From assembly GCA_002340985.1 (NCBI GenBank), contig DDNC01000003.1:13245-51626 (forward strand): a stretch of 38,382 bases of DNA. The letters are read 5' to 3'. Of this stretch, positions 1 through 9,045 are shown one piece after another; the first letter of the stretch is position 1; every line of letters begins with the position of its first letter. This DNA comes from Firmicutes bacterium UBA2530 (GTDB lineage Bacteria; Bacillota; Clostridia; Tissierellales; Sedimentibacteraceae). Position numbers and translations under genes: made by a program. A model generated the notes under the pieces. It did no database searches. It saw only the letters and a list, made by a program, of their open reading frames with translations, and was not told where the DNA came from.

Positions 1-1
1 C

Positions 2-982
2 ATTTATTCAAGTTCTGCTGATTACAATAATATAAAGACAGTTTTTACAATCCACAACATAGAATACCAAGGAATTTACGATATGGGCATCGCGGAGGAT
101 GTATTTGGTATTTACGGAAATGAAAAATCAATTGTAGAATTTAACGGTTCTATAAACCTGCTAAAGGGTGCATTGGAAACCTGCAGCGTTATAAGCACTG
201 TAAGTGAGAGCTATTCAAGAGAGATACTTGACGATTACTATGCTCACGGTCTTGCCTCAATAATAAATAAAAATGTACATAAGGTTAAAGGAATTCTAAA
301 CGGAATTGATACAGATTTTTACAATCCTGAAACAGATGCTGCATTATTTGAAAATTACAACGTAAATAATATTCAGAACAAATATGCAAATAAAACAAAT
401 CTTCAGCTATTAGCAAATTTGCCCAAGGATGAAAATGTTCCTGTTATCGCTGTGATTTCAAGGCTCGTAAAGCACAAGGGCTTCGATCTTATAATAAACG
501 GAATCGAGGAAATACTGAAGGAAAAGGTACAGTTTGTAATTCTTGGAAAAGGAGACCGAAACTACGAGCTGCGTTTCAAGGCTCTTCAGGATATCTACCA
601 CGATAAAATTGCCGTAAGAATAGATTTTAATCCCGACCTTGCCAGAAAGCTATATGCCGGTGCAGATTTTCTTTTAATGCCGTCAATAAGCGAGCCTTGC
701 GGAATTGCACAGATGATTGCTTCCCGCTATGGCACAGTTCCCATTGTCAGGGAAACAGGCGGACTTAAGGATTCGATAAAGGATTGCGGTCTTGGCTCCG
801 GGAACGGTTTTACATTCTATAATCAAACTCCTCAGGAGTTAGCAGATACAGTCAGAAGAGCACTGCGGGTTTATGAGGACGAAGAAAATTTCAGAAAACT
901 TGTAGAGACTGTCATGTCTGTGGATTTCAGCTGGGAAAAATCTGCTGAAAAATATCATGACATGTATGAAGACACAATATAG
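2..982 (+). CDS. glgA: Glycogen synthase (ADP-glucose type), 5'-truncated by window edge
   Basis: Transfers glucose from ADP-glucose to the non-reducing end of a growing alpha-1,4-glucan (GT5 family, cytoplasmic). The frame stays open to base 2, and the codons before the first in-window ATG (83) encode TVFTIHNIEYQGIYDMG, a conserved glycogen synthase stretch, so the gene starts outside the window. About 326 residues are present of the usual ~480, missing most of the N-terminal Rossmann domain. Visible motifs are GILNGIDTDFYNP, the ISRLVKHKGFD nucleotide-sugar loop, and EPCGIAQMIASRYGT followed by PIVRETGGL, the GT-B C-terminal catalytic block. The stop is 9 bases before glgP, whose RBS (AGGAGA) overlaps the glgA end, so the two are probably cotranscribed. 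Family identity is very secure; ADP-glucose use is inferred from the bacterial GT5 type. Confidence 0.96.
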   Translation: MYSSSADYNNIKTVFTIHNIEYQGIYDMGIAEDVFGIYGNEKSIVEFNGSINLLKGALETCSVISTVSESYSREILDDYYAHGLASIINKNVHKVKGILNGIDTDFYNPETDAALFENYNVNNIQNKYANKTNLQLLANLPKDENVPVIAVISRLVKHKGFDLIINGIEEILKEKVQFVILGKGDRNYELRFKALQDIYHDKIAVRIDFNPDLARKLYAGADFLLMPSISEPCGIAQMIASRYGTVPIVRETGGLKDSIKDCGLGSGNGFTFYNQTPQELADTVRRALRVYEDEENFRKLVETVMSVDFSWEKSAEKYHDMYEDTI

Positions 983-991
983 GAGAAAACA

Positions 992-3418
992 ATGTTGGAA
1001 TCAAATATAGATTCAAGGCTCATCAATTCACTTGTGGATGAAGAAATTTCACACTATTGGAATATAGCACCTGAAAGTGCTAACTCAAATCAGGTATACA
1101 GAGCCTTGTCTACTGTTATAAGAGATATGCTTCTAGATAAACGCAACCGTTTTATAAATGAGGCAGATAAAGACAGCAGGAAGCAGATATATTACATGTG
1201 CATGGAATTCCTGACAGGGAAATCCCTTCGTAATCATCTGTGCAACCTGAATATAGAAAAAGAAGCCTCAGAAGCGCTGAAAAAATATAACATTTCATTA
1301 GATGAGCTTTATGACATTGAGAAGGACCCCGGCCTTGGAAACGGAGGTCTTGGAAGACTTGCAGCCTGTTTTATGGATTCTCTTGCAACCCAGAACTATC
1401 CTGCAACAGGCTATTCCATAAAATACGAATTTGGTCTTTTTAAACAAAAAATTATCGACGGATGGCAGACGGAACTTCCGGATGACTGGCTAAAAACATC
1501 CGATGTATGGCTTATTCCTAAAACAGAAGAGCGTGTAATCGTTAAATTTGACGGAAAAATCAGGGAAGAGTGGACTGAAAGAGGACTGAAAATTCATTAC
1601 GATTATCCTACAGAAATAGATGCCATTCCTTACGATATGTTTATATCCGGATTTGAAAGCAAGGGTGTAAGCCTTCTGAGGCTTTGGGAATCAAGAAGTC
1701 TCAATTCCATTGATATGAACCTGTTTTCGCAGGGAGATTACATACGTGCTCTGTCTGAAGATTCCATGGCCGAGGCCATATCAAAAGTATTGTATCCTGC
1801 CGATAATCACAACGAGGGAAAAATCCTCAGACTTAAGCAGCAATACTTTCTTGTTTCAGCCTCTGCTCAGGACATTGTCCGCAAACATCTGAGAATGTAT
1901 CGCACTATTGACAATTTCAGCGAAAAAGCGGCAATTCATATTAATGACACTCACCCCGCTCTGGTTGTACCTGAGCTCATGCGTATTTTTATGGACGATT
2001 ACAATTATTCGTGGGAACACGCATGGAAAATAGTATCCGAGACAGTTTCCTACACCAACCATACTGTACTGACTGAAGCACTGGAAACCTTTGATACGGA
2101 TATTATAAAAAATAAGCTTCCAAGAATTTATATGATAATAGCCGAAATAAATCGACGCTTTTTGGAGGAGGCTTTATACAAGTACAGCGGTGACTGGAAC
2201 AGGGCTCTGCAAATGTCAATATTCGGGTATGGCAAAATAAATATGGCCAATCTTTGCATCATAGGAAGCCACTCAGTGAACGGTGTTGCCAGTCTTCACA
2301 CGGATATACTCAAGAGGACAGTATTCAAAAATTTCTATGAATACAGTCCACATAAATTCCTTAATGTAACAAACGGCATAACGCCAAGAAGATGGCTAAA
2401 CCAAGCTAATCCGATGCTCAAGAATCTTCTGGATGAGCTGCTTGGAACATCATACAGCTTCAATGCGTACAAATTATCCGACCTGAAAAAATATGTAACC
2501 GACAAAAATGTATTGGATGAGTTAGACAAAATAAAATACAGCAATAAAAAACGCCTTGCTGAATATGTCATGAAAGATAGTCACAACATCCTTAACATTG
2601 ATTCAATATTTGATGTTCAGGCCAAAAGACTTCACGAATATAAAAGGCAGCTTTTAAATGCTCTGAGAATTATAAGCCTGATTATTGATATAAATGATGG
2701 AAATACAGACAATATAGTACCTGAGACTTTTATATTTGCCGCAAAGGCCGCTCCGGGATACTTCCGTGCAAAAGAGATAATTCAACTAATATATTCTTTA
2801 AGTGATTACATAAATAAAAACACCTTTATAAAGAAATATATAAATGTTGTATTTTTAGAGAATTATTCTGTATCGCTGGCGGAGCTGCTGATTCCCGCAG
2901 GTGAGCTCAGCGAACAAATTTCACTGGCAGGAAAGGAAGCAAGCGGAACAGGCAATATGAAGTTCATGCTGAACGGTGCTCTTACAATAGGAACCTATGA
3001 CGGTGCCAATGTTGAAATGATTAGCCAGGTGGGAGAGGAAAATTTCTTCCTGTTCGGCATGAAGGACTACGAAGTCGAAAGTTTATGGAGTCGCGGGTAC
3101 TCTTCAATCCAATATTATCAGAAAAGTATCAAGCTGCGAAAAATAATAGATTTTCTAAATAAAGGCTTCGGCGGAAAAACCTTTGAGTCCATAAGCAAGT
3201 ACTTAATAGGCGGAGACACCGTAGGTGATCCGTATATGTGCTTTGCGGATTTCGACAGCTATATGGAGGTACACGGCAGAGCTTCAGCCTTATACTTCAG
3301 CGATAAGTTAAAGTGGAACCAGATGTCCCTGATGAACATAGCATGCTCAGGCATGTTTTCCTCAGACAGGACAATAAGAGAATACGCCGATAAAATATGG
3401 CATATAAAACCTGTATAA
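992..3418 (+). CDS. glgP: Glycogen/alpha-glucan phosphorylase
   Basis: Phosphorolytically releases glucose-1-phosphate from alpha-1,4-glucan ends (GT35, pyridoxal-phosphate dependent, cytoplasmic). At 808 residues it is full length for the bacterial family. Seen: DPGLGNGGLGRLAACFMDSLA near residue 112, AAIHINDTHPALVVPELMRI in the middle, and ASGTGNMKFMLNGALTIGT, whose Lys657 is the PLP-binding lysine. The ATG follows AGGAGA at good spacing. It sits between glgA and a GH13 hydrolase in the same direction, a glycogen synthesis/turnover cluster. Whether it prefers glycogen or maltodextrin cannot be read from the sequence. Confidence 0.97.
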   Translation: MLESNIDSRLINSLVDEEISHYWNIAPESANSNQVYRALSTVIRDMLLDKRNRFINEADKDSRKQIYYMCMEFLTGKSLRNHLCNLNIEKEASEALKKYNISLDELYDIEKDPGLGNGGLGRLAACFMDSLATQNYPATGYSIKYEFGLFKQKIIDGWQTELPDDWLKTSDVWLIPKTEERVIVKFDGKIREEWTERGLKIHYDYPTEIDAIPYDMFISGFESKGVSLLRLWESRSLNSIDMNLFSQGDYIRALSEDSMAEAISKVLYPADNHNEGKILRLKQQYFLVSASAQDIVRKHLRMYRTIDNFSEKAAIHINDTHPALVVPELMRIFMDDYNYSWEHAWKIVSETVSYTNHTVLTEALETFDTDIIKNKLPRIYMIIAEINRRFLEEALYKYSGDWNRALQMSIFGYGKINMANLCIIGSHSVNGVASLHTDILKRTVFKNFYEYSPHKFLNVTNGITPRRWLNQANPMLKNLLDELLGTSYSFNAYKLSDLKKYVTDKNVLDELDKIKYSNKKRLAEYVMKDSHNILNIDSIFDVQAKRLHEYKRQLLNALRIISLIIDINDGNTDNIVPETFIFAAKAAPGYFRAKEIIQLIYSLSDYINKNTFIKKYINVVFLENYSVSLAELLIPAGELSEQISLAGKEASGTGNMKFMLNGALTIGTYDGANVEMISQVGEENFFLFGMKDYEVESLWSRGYSSIQYYQKSIKLRKIIDFLNKGFGGKTFESISKYLIGGDTVGDPYMCFADFDSYMEVHGRASALYFSDKLKWNQMSLMNIACSGMFSSDRTIREYADKIWHIKPV

Positions 3419-3455
3419 TAACAAGATCAGCAGGCAGACTTTTTACAAAAGACCG

Positions 3456-3480
3456 GGATGCGGAATAAACCTCATCCTTT
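3456..3480 (+). other. Imperfect hairpin between glgP and the GH13 gene
   Basis: GGATGCGG (3456-3463) and CCTCATCC (3470-3477) pair with one mismatch around a 6-base loop, followed by TTTATATTA rather than a clean T-run. It could be a weak or partial terminator or an RNA-processing stem that lowers downstream expression. Confidence 0.35.
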
Positions 3481-3512
3481 ATATTAATTATATCAATAAA
3501 TAAGGGGTGGCC

Positions 3513-5381
3513 ATGTATATATTTGACAATCAGTCAGAGTTTCACAGATTTCCTCAGGGAGGAATCGCGTGTGGACATGAGATTCAGCTTAAGATATATA
3601 TTAAAAAAAGCTCCGGCTTAATTCCTTCCATACTCATTGAAAAAAGGAACAACTATGACAGCTTGTTTCATGATGAAATCGCTATGCAATGGGCAGGTAC
3701 AGAAAAAAACTATAATTTATATGCAGGAATCTTTAAACTTAATGAAGCCGGATATTATTTTTATTCATTTATTTTGAAAGATAATCCGGCGGACAAAGAC
3801 GGGTTCGAAACCAGGCAAATCGGTTCATCTAAAAAATATGAGCTTCTCATATACAGCAGGGACTATTCAACACCGGACTGGATACGTGGAGGGATAATTT
3901 ATCATATCTTTGTTGACCGGTTCTACAGAACTGAAACACTCACGAAAAACCGTCCTGCAAATTCAATTAACACAATAGAGCTACGAAATGATTGGGGCGG
4001 AACTCCCCGTTATCTACCCGACGAAAATGGAAAAATTAAGAATAATGACTTCTTTGGAGGTAATTTGAAGGGAATAGAGGAAAAGCTCCCCTATCTGTCA
4101 GAGCTGGGAGTCACAGTGCTCTATCTTTCTCCTGTATTTGATGCCTACTCAAATCACAAGTACGACGTTGGAGATTATTTTTCAATTGATCCCATGTTCG
4201 GAGACGAGAAATCTCTGTCCTGTCTGTGTTCAAAAGCGGAAAAATTCGGAATAAGCATAATATTAGACGGCGTTTTCAGCCACACAGGAGATGACAGCAT
4301 TTATTTCAACAAGTACGGCAGCTACAGCTCAACCGGTGCATATCAAAGCAGGCATTCCCCCTACTGCGGCTGGTATAACTTTAACAGGTGGAACGATGAC
4401 TATGTAAGCTGGTGGGGAATTCCCACTCTTCCGACTATCAATAAGGACTGCAAAAGCTATATTGATTTTATTACGGGGAAAGACGGCGTGCTGAAGCACT
4501 GGCAGAAAAAAGGCGTTAAGGGATGGCGTCTTGATGTGGCGGATGAACTTCCTGACAGCTTTCTTGAGCACCTTAAAAATTCTGTAAAAATTCAGGATCC
4601 TGAGGCATTTATTGTGGGTGAGGTATGGGAGGATGCCTCCAATAAATTTTCATACGGCATTCTGAAAAAATATTTCCTCGGAAATCAGCTTGATTCCGTA
4701 ACCAATTACCCTCTGAAAGATGCAATTATCGAATATGTTAAAACCGGTGACTGCAGTATGCTGAATTACACCGTAAATTATATAATCGAAAAATATCCGC
4801 CTCAGACGGTCAGCTGCCTCATGAATATTTTGGGTACACATGATACGGCAAGAATACTTACTGTTTTGGGCTCTGAAAAAACACCTGAAAGCAGAAAAGA
4901 GCGGGCAGAATATAAATTAAGCAGCGATGAAAAAAAAAGGGGTATACAGCATCTTAAAATAGCAAGCCTCCTTCAATTTACACTGCCGGGAATACCGTGC
5001 ATTTATTACGGTGATGAAGCAGGAATTGAGGGCTTCGAAGACCCCTTCAACAGGGCTTGTTTTCCCTGGGGCAGTGAAAATACTGAAATTTTAAACCACT
5101 ATAAACTTTTATCTATTCTGAGAAAAAACAAATTATTTACAGACGGAAAATACAAAAATATCATATGTGACAAAGAGGTATTCGCATTTGAAAGATATAA
5201 CGAATACGAAAGAATAATTATCGCAGCAAATACATCCGAAGAGGATGTTATATTAAATACCGCCAAGGACATGATTCAGTATCCCACCGGAAAAACAGGC
5301 AGGACATTCGCACTGAGCAGCAAGGACTTCCTGATACTGAACAGTCCGTATAAAACAACTAACAAAGGTGCTCAACTATGA
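3513..5381 (+). CDS. GH13 alpha-amylase / neopullulanase-like alpha-glucan hydrolase
   Basis: Cytoplasmic hydrolase of alpha-glucans or maltodextrins; no signal peptide is present. Layout: an N-terminal beta-rich domain (~1-120, CBM34/CBM48-like position), a catalytic TIM barrel from about residue 130 (DWIRGGIIYHIFVDRFYR), and a C-terminal beta domain. The four GH13 regions are visible: DGVFSH; GWRLDVADE (nucleophile Asp341 counted from ATG 3513); GEVWE (acid Glu370); LGTHDTAR (Asp444). A GTG at 3507 opens the frame two codons earlier, but AAGGGG at 3502-3507 is correctly spaced for ATG 3513 and would overlap the GTG, so I chose the ATG. It lies downstream of glgA-glgP in the same direction, fitting glycogen breakdown. 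The exact specificity (alpha-amylase, neopullulanase or cyclomaltodextrinase) is undetermined. Confidence 0.92.
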   Translation: MYIFDNQSEFHRFPQGGIACGHEIQLKIYIKKSSGLIPSILIEKRNNYDSLFHDEIAMQWAGTEKNYNLYAGIFKLNEAGYYFYSFILKDNPADKDGFETRQIGSSKKYELLIYSRDYSTPDWIRGGIIYHIFVDRFYRTETLTKNRPANSINTIELRNDWGGTPRYLPDENGKIKNNDFFGGNLKGIEEKLPYLSELGVTVLYLSPVFDAYSNHKYDVGDYFSIDPMFGDEKSLSCLCSKAEKFGISIILDGVFSHTGDDSIYFNKYGSYSSTGAYQSRHSPYCGWYNFNRWNDDYVSWWGIPTLPTINKDCKSYIDFITGKDGVLKHWQKKGVKGWRLDVADELPDSFLEHLKNSVKIQDPEAFIVGEVWEDASNKFSYGILKKYFLGNQLDSVTNYPLKDAIIEYVKTGDCSMLNYTVNYIIEKYPPQTVSCLMNILGTHDTARILTVLGSEKTPESRKERAEYKLSSDEKKRGIQHLKIASLLQFTLPGIPCIYYGDEAGIEGFEDPFNRACFPWGSENTEILNHYKLLSILRKNKLFTDGKYKNIICDKEVFAFERYNEYERIIIAANTSEEDVILNTAKDMIQYPTGKTGRTFALSSKDFLILNSPYKTTNKGAQL

Positions 5382-5455
5382 GAGCAGTATTTATTATGCG
5401 CAATATTTCCATAAATGCCCGAAGGTAATTTTAGCTGTAATTTTCAATGAAAGGT

Positions 5456-5599
5456 CTGCCGTCTCTCTGTTGTTCTAATTGAAATTTTTTTTGCAAAAAC
5501 ATTTTTTGTTGAAATTCCAATTCAAAATAATGTTTTTTTGCTCTTGGAAACCTGTGAAATGTCACGATAGACAAATACACGGTCATTTCAGACATGTTT
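5456..5599. repeat. Copy 1 of a ~144-bp imperfect tandem repeat
   Basis: Starts CTGCCGTCTCTCTGT and ends TTTCAGACATGTTT. It is about 90% identical by hand alignment (roughly 15 differences) to the copy at 5631-5773; the period is 174-175 bp. Each copy contains two self-complementary blocks: GCAAAAACATT...AATGTTTTTTTGC enclosing TTGAAATT/AATTCAA (a long imperfect hairpin), and TGAAATG...CATTTCA with an ~22-base loop. It lies between the convergent GH13 and malQ genes, and no ORF explains it. Confidence 0.85.
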
Positions 5600-5630
5600 C
5601 TTCTGTAAGAGCCAATACTTATACATCAAA

Positions 5631-5773
5631 CTGACGTCTCTCTGTCATTCCAAATGAATTTTTTTTGCAAAAACAGCATTTGTTGAAATTACAATTCAAA
5701 GTAATGTTTTTTTGCTCTTGGGCGCCTGTGAAATGTCACGATAGACAAATACGCGGTCATTTCAGACATGTTT
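5631..5773. repeat. Copy 2 of the ~144-bp imperfect tandem repeat
   Basis: Starts CTGACGTCTCTCTGT and ends TTTCAGACATGTTT. The block CCTGTGAAATGTCACGATAG and the end of the unit are nearly identical to copy 1, while changes cluster in the first hairpin arm and in GGAAACC (copy 1) versus GGGCGCC (here). The separate copies are joined by a 31-base non-repeated linker (5600-5630). Confidence 0.85.
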
Positions 5774-6054
5774 TTTATAATCAATATATAAATATGATTA
5801 CTTAATCTCATATGAATTAAATTATAAAAGAGTTCCACATACCTTTTCTGTCAGGAAAATTTCTTTTTTGGCAGAACTATAATCATAATATGTAGAAGTA
5901 CAAGCTTTGTTACAGTTATTTATGAGAATAGTTTTGTTTCTGCATCTATACAGCATAAACTGCGGATTTTTACCGGATGCACAGGTAATTAACTGCTATT
6001 CTCACGCACTTGCGTATGTTTTCCTCATGTATATTTTCTGACAGTTCCATTTTG

Positions 6055-7515
6055 TTATGCTCTTTTGCTTAAAATAACGGCACTTTTTATTTTTTCCGCA
6101 AGTCCTTGTGTAATCATTTCCCTTTTAATCCTCCAGGTCCAGTTTCCTCCCAAAGTTGAGGGCGTGTTCATCCTTGCTTCTGAACTCAAACACAAGTAAT
6201 CCTGGAGAGGAATTATGCTCAGGCATGACTTGCTCATTAAAATCTTTTCTATCATTGAGAATATTATGCTGTCATCATCCTCACACAAAGATATATTCAA
6301 GCTTTTTAAAACATATCTTTTAGTACCTTCGTCAAGCTTTTCATACCATCCCTTCAGGGTGTCATTGTCATGGGTTCCGGTATATGCAACGGAATTTTCC
6401 TCATAATTTTCAGGCAAATACGGATTTTCAGGATTTCCGTCAAATGCAAACTGAAGTATTTTCATACCTGGAAAGCCAAAATTTTTTCTCAGTCCTACAA
6501 CACTGTCTGTAATAATTCCCAAATCCTCAGCAATGATATTGAGATTTTTTATTTCATTTACAGCACGACTGAACAATTCCCTGCCATCTGCCGGCATCCA
6601 CTTACCGTCAATTGCATTTTCAGAGCCTCTCTCAACGGTCCAGAATTCGTCAAATCCTCTGAAATGGTCTATTCTGACGGTATCATACATATTCATGGAC
6701 CATTTTAATCTTTTTATCCACCATTCATAGGAATTTTCTCTTAGATATCCCCAGTTATATACAGGATTTCCCCAGAGCTGGCCTTCGTCGGAAAATGCAT
6801 CCGGCGGAACTCCTGCAACCAGGTTCATAAACAGTCTTCCTTCTGCCCACGCCTCAACACTGTCCTCTGCTGTATAAACAGGAATATCTCCTATGAGAAA
6901 CACTCCTTTACTGCGGGCGTAATACTTCAATTTATAATATTGCTCATAAAATACATATTGTAAAAATGTCCAGAACTCTATTTCTTCTTTGAGGATATGT
7001 CGGTATTTTTCAATCTCCTCCCTGTATCTTTCTGCAATTTTCTCTTCCCATTCATACCAGGGCTTCTGCTTATTATAATACTTGAGTGCCATAAACAGAG
7101 AATAATCGTGCACCCATTGGTTGTTGAGGGCGAACTCGTTTATTTCACGTCTGTATTTCTCTTTTGAATTAGTAAATGCCTTATACAATATTTCATATCT
7201 ATGATAAAACTGCTTGCCGTAATCCACATATTCGTCGTCTGAATTCAGTACTTCGCAGTCTTTATGAGATAAAATCCCCTTTTCTATTAAAGCCTGAAAA
7301 TCTATATAGTACGGATTGCCAGCAAATATCGAAAATGAGGCATACGGAGAATCTCCATACGAAACTGGACCCATGGGCAAAAGCTGCCAGTATCTCTGTT
7401 TGCATGAATGTAAAAAATCCACAAAATCAAACGCTTCCTTCCCTAATGTACCTATGCCGTACTTAGATGGAAGTGAACTTATTGGCAGGAGTATTCCTGA
7501 ACTTCTTTCCAGCAT
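6055..7515 (-). CDS. malQ: 4-alpha-glucanotransferase (amylomaltase)
   Basis: Disproportionates maltodextrins by moving alpha-1,4-glucan segments between chains (GH77, cytoplasmic), recycling the short oligosaccharides left by glycogen breakdown. Seen: MLERSSGILLPISSLPSKYG at the N-terminus, GPVSYGDSPYASFS, RIDHFRGFDEFW (nucleophile Asp), NIIAEDLGIIT (acid Glu) and YTGTHDNDT. The frame is open upstream to 7626, but the family-typical N-terminus begins at ATG 7515, preceded by AAGGAGA with an 11-base gap; this gives 486 residues, normal for MalQ. The extra 37 codons cover a leader with an inverted repeat and are not family-like. It converges on the glgA-glgP-GH13 genes. Confidence is high for family and good for start. 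Confidence 0.95.
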   Translation of the reverse strand: MLERSSGILLPISSLPSKYGIGTLGKEAFDFVDFLHSCKQRYWQLLPMGPVSYGDSPYASFSIFAGNPYYIDFQALIEKGILSHKDCEVLNSDDEYVDYGKQFYHRYEILYKAFTNSKEKYRREINEFALNNQWVHDYSLFMALKYYNKQKPWYEWEEKIAERYREEIEKYRHILKEEIEFWTFLQYVFYEQYYKLKYYARSKGVFLIGDIPVYTAEDSVEAWAEGRLFMNLVAGVPPDAFSDEGQLWGNPVYNWGYLRENSYEWWIKRLKWSMNMYDTVRIDHFRGFDEFWTVERGSENAIDGKWMPADGRELFSRAVNEIKNLNIIAEDLGIITDSVVGLRKNFGFPGMKILQFAFDGNPENPYLPENYEENSVAYTGTHDNDTLKGWYEKLDEGTKRYVLKSLNISLCEDDDSIIFSMIEKILMSKSCLSIIPLQDYLCLSSEARMNTPSTLGGNWTWRIKREMITQGLAEKIKSAVILSKRA

Positions 7516-7546
7516 TAGATAAATGTTCTCCTTAATTAAAAATATA

Positions 7547-7639
7547 GCTGCTGCATTGACATAATGCCATGATGACGCAGCCTTCATATATAAATATGAA
7601 AACTCCGATATCAAAGTGACATTCATTAAATGCAGCAGC
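7547..7639 (-). promoter_or_regulatory. 11-bp inverted repeat in the metK-malQ gap / malQ leader
   Basis: GCTGCTGCATT (7547-7557) and AATGCAGCAGC (7629-7639) are perfect complements separated by 71 bases. On the minus strand the distal arm ends 14-15 bases before the malQ SD. Pairing would put a large stem-loop directly upstream of malQ and downstream of the metK stop. It could be a metK 3'-end structure, a malQ leader structure, or chance; no T-run follows it. Confidence 0.4.
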
Positions 7640-7649
7640 CTCTAATCAA

Positions 7650-8828
7650 TTATAAATATTTTTTTAATACTTCAGCCTTATCTGTCTTTTCCCATGGAAG
7701 ATCAAGATCATCTCTTCCGAAATGTCCGTAAGCAGCCACCTGTTGGTATATAGGCCTTCTGAGATTGAATCTCTCAATAATTGCAGCCGGTCTTAGGTCA
7801 AAGTTTTCTGTAACGGCCTTCTCTATTATTGCTTCATCAACCTTGTTTGTTCCGAAAGTCTCAACCATTATTGAAACGGGCTTTGCAACTCCTATAGCAT
7901 AGGCAAGCTCAACTTCGCACTTATCGGCAAGCCCTGCGGCAACTATATTTTTTGCAATGTGTCTCGCTGCATATGCTGCAGAACGGTCAACCTTTGTGGG
8001 ATCCTTTCCTGAAAATGCTCCGCCGCCATGACGCGCATATCCGCCGTAGGTGTCAACAATTATCTTTCTTCCCGTAAGTCCTGAGTCTCCTTGAGGCCCG
8101 CCTATTACAAATCTTCCTGTAGGATTTACAAAATACTTTGTATCCTCGTCCAGCAACTCTGCAGGTACAGTAGTCTTAATAACATGCTCAATCAAATCTC
8201 TTTCGATTGTTGCTCTGTCAGCATCCGGTCCGTGCTGTGTGGATATAACAATAGTATCCACTCTTACGGGCTTGTTGTCATGGTATTCAACAGTAACCTG
8301 AGTTTTTCCGTCCGGTCTTAAATAGCTTACAAGATTGTTCTTTCTAACCTCAGTTAATTTAAGCGCCAGCTTATGAGCCAGGTATATAGGCATAGGCATC
8401 AGTTCAGGGGTTTCATTGCACGCAAATCCAAACATCATGCCCTGATCTCCGGCACCTATCATGTCGTTTGTATCCTGATCATCTTTTTTGTACTCATCTG
8501 CTTCATTCACACCCATTGCTATATCCTGAGACTGTTCTTCAATTGATGTAAATACGGCGCATGTCTTGTAATCAAAGCCATATTCTGCGTTGTCATATCC
8601 TATATTCTTAACAGTATTTCTGACTATTTTAGGTATATCGATATAGCAGCTTGTGCTGATTTCTCCCGCCACAAGCACAAATCCTGTTTTAGTAACTGTT
8701 TCACAGGCAACTCTTCCATTTGGATCTTGTTCCATAATCGCATCCAAAATACCATCTGATATCTGATCGCACATTTTGTCAGGATGGCCTTCTGTAACTG
8801 ATTCAGATGTAAATAACCATTTTTTCAT
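7650..8828 (-). CDS. metK: S-adenosylmethionine synthetase
   Basis: Makes S-adenosylmethionine from methionine and ATP (cytoplasmic, usually a tetramer). At 392 residues it is full length. Seen: SESVTEGHPDKMCDQISD at the N-terminus (ATP/methionine binding), the loop block IGAGDQGMMFGFACNETPE, and GGGAFSGKDPTKVDRSAAYA, the phosphate-binding P-loop. The ATG has AAAGGA upstream. It is preceded by an S-box riboswitch with terminator and a near-consensus promoter, so SAM should repress its own synthesis by early termination. No other methionine gene is adjacent. Confidence 0.99.
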   Translation of the reverse strand: MKKWLFTSESVTEGHPDKMCDQISDGILDAIMEQDPNGRVACETVTKTGFVLVAGEISTSCYIDIPKIVRNTVKNIGYDNAEYGFDYKTCAVFTSIEEQSQDIAMGVNEADEYKKDDQDTNDMIGAGDQGMMFGFACNETPELMPMPIYLAHKLALKLTEVRKNNLVSYLRPDGKTQVTVEYHDNKPVRVDTIVISTQHGPDADRATIERDLIEHVIKTTVPAELLDEDTKYFVNPTGRFVIGGPQGDSGLTGRKIIVDTYGGYARHGGGAFSGKDPTKVDRSAAYAARHIAKNIVAAGLADKCEVELAYAIGVAKPVSIMVETFGTNKVDEAIIEKAVTENFDLRPAAIIERFNLRRPIYQQVAAYGHFGRDDLDLPWEKTDKAEVLKKYL

Positions 8829-8870
8829 AGTTCTATTCCTTTCTTTAAATCGGTATAACCAATTTCAAAT

Positions 8871-8894
8871 AAAAAAACCCTTCCGCAGAAGAGG
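8871..8894 (-). terminator. Expression-platform terminator of the SAM riboswitch
   Basis: On the minus strand, CTCTTC TGCG GAAGGG forms a short stem (one G-U pair) immediately followed by seven T residues, upstream of the metK RBS. Confidence 0.85.
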
Positions 8895-9007
8895 TCCATT
8901 GTCTAATTTGCCTCATCTTTCGGATATCCGCGGGAATTGGCACCTTGAATAATCAGGCTGCCGGGTTTCATTGGGCCTCGTCCCTCCACCACTCTTGATA
9001 AGGAGTA
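8871..9007 (-). promoter_or_regulatory. SAM-I (S-box) riboswitch of metK
   Basis: On the minus strand the leader reads CTTATCAAGAGTGGTGGAGG, then GGCCCAATGAAACCCGGCAGCC, then AAGGTGCCAATTCC, which are the kink-turn, J1/2 and P3 core elements of the S-box class in the right order. A terminator hairpin and T-run follow. Established for the class: SAM binding favours the terminator and shuts off metK. Confidence 0.96.
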
Positions 9008-9016
9008 TTTTTTTAA

Positions 9017-9045
9017 ATCATATCATATACCATTTTTATTGTCAA
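9017..9045 (-). promoter_or_regulatory. metK promoter
   Basis: On the minus strand, TTGACA (9040-9045), a 17-bp spacer and TATGAT (9017-9022). The start would fall a few bases before the riboswitch. Near-consensus vegetative promoter. Confidence 0.85.

Larger units (their letters stand above)
5382..6054. other. Long intergenic region between convergent GH13 and malQ genes
   Basis: These 673 bp hold the two repeat units and no recognised gene. No clear intrinsic terminator is visible for either flanking gene, so the repeat hairpins may end transcription. At 5822-5956 (minus strand) there is a 44-codon ATG frame with four cysteines, extending open to 5995, but it has no ribosome-binding site. 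A 26-codon minus-strand ORF starts just past the malQ stop (~6048). Neither is convincing. Confidence 0.6.

Noticed and set aside
5822..5995. Minus-strand 58-codon open frame with several cysteines (ATG at 5956).
   Set aside because: No ribosome-binding site, no promoter, preceded by a stop at 5996-5998, and sits in non-conserved AT-rich spacer; likely chance, perhaps an old remnant.
5971..6048. 26-codon minus-strand ORF just downstream of the malQ stop.
   Set aside because: Only a weak SD, no recognisable homology and no following structure; not enough to call a gene.
7516..7626. N-terminal extension of malQ by 37 codons.
   Set aside because: The family N-terminus and a good SD point to ATG 7515; the extension covers an inverted repeat and has no MalQ character.
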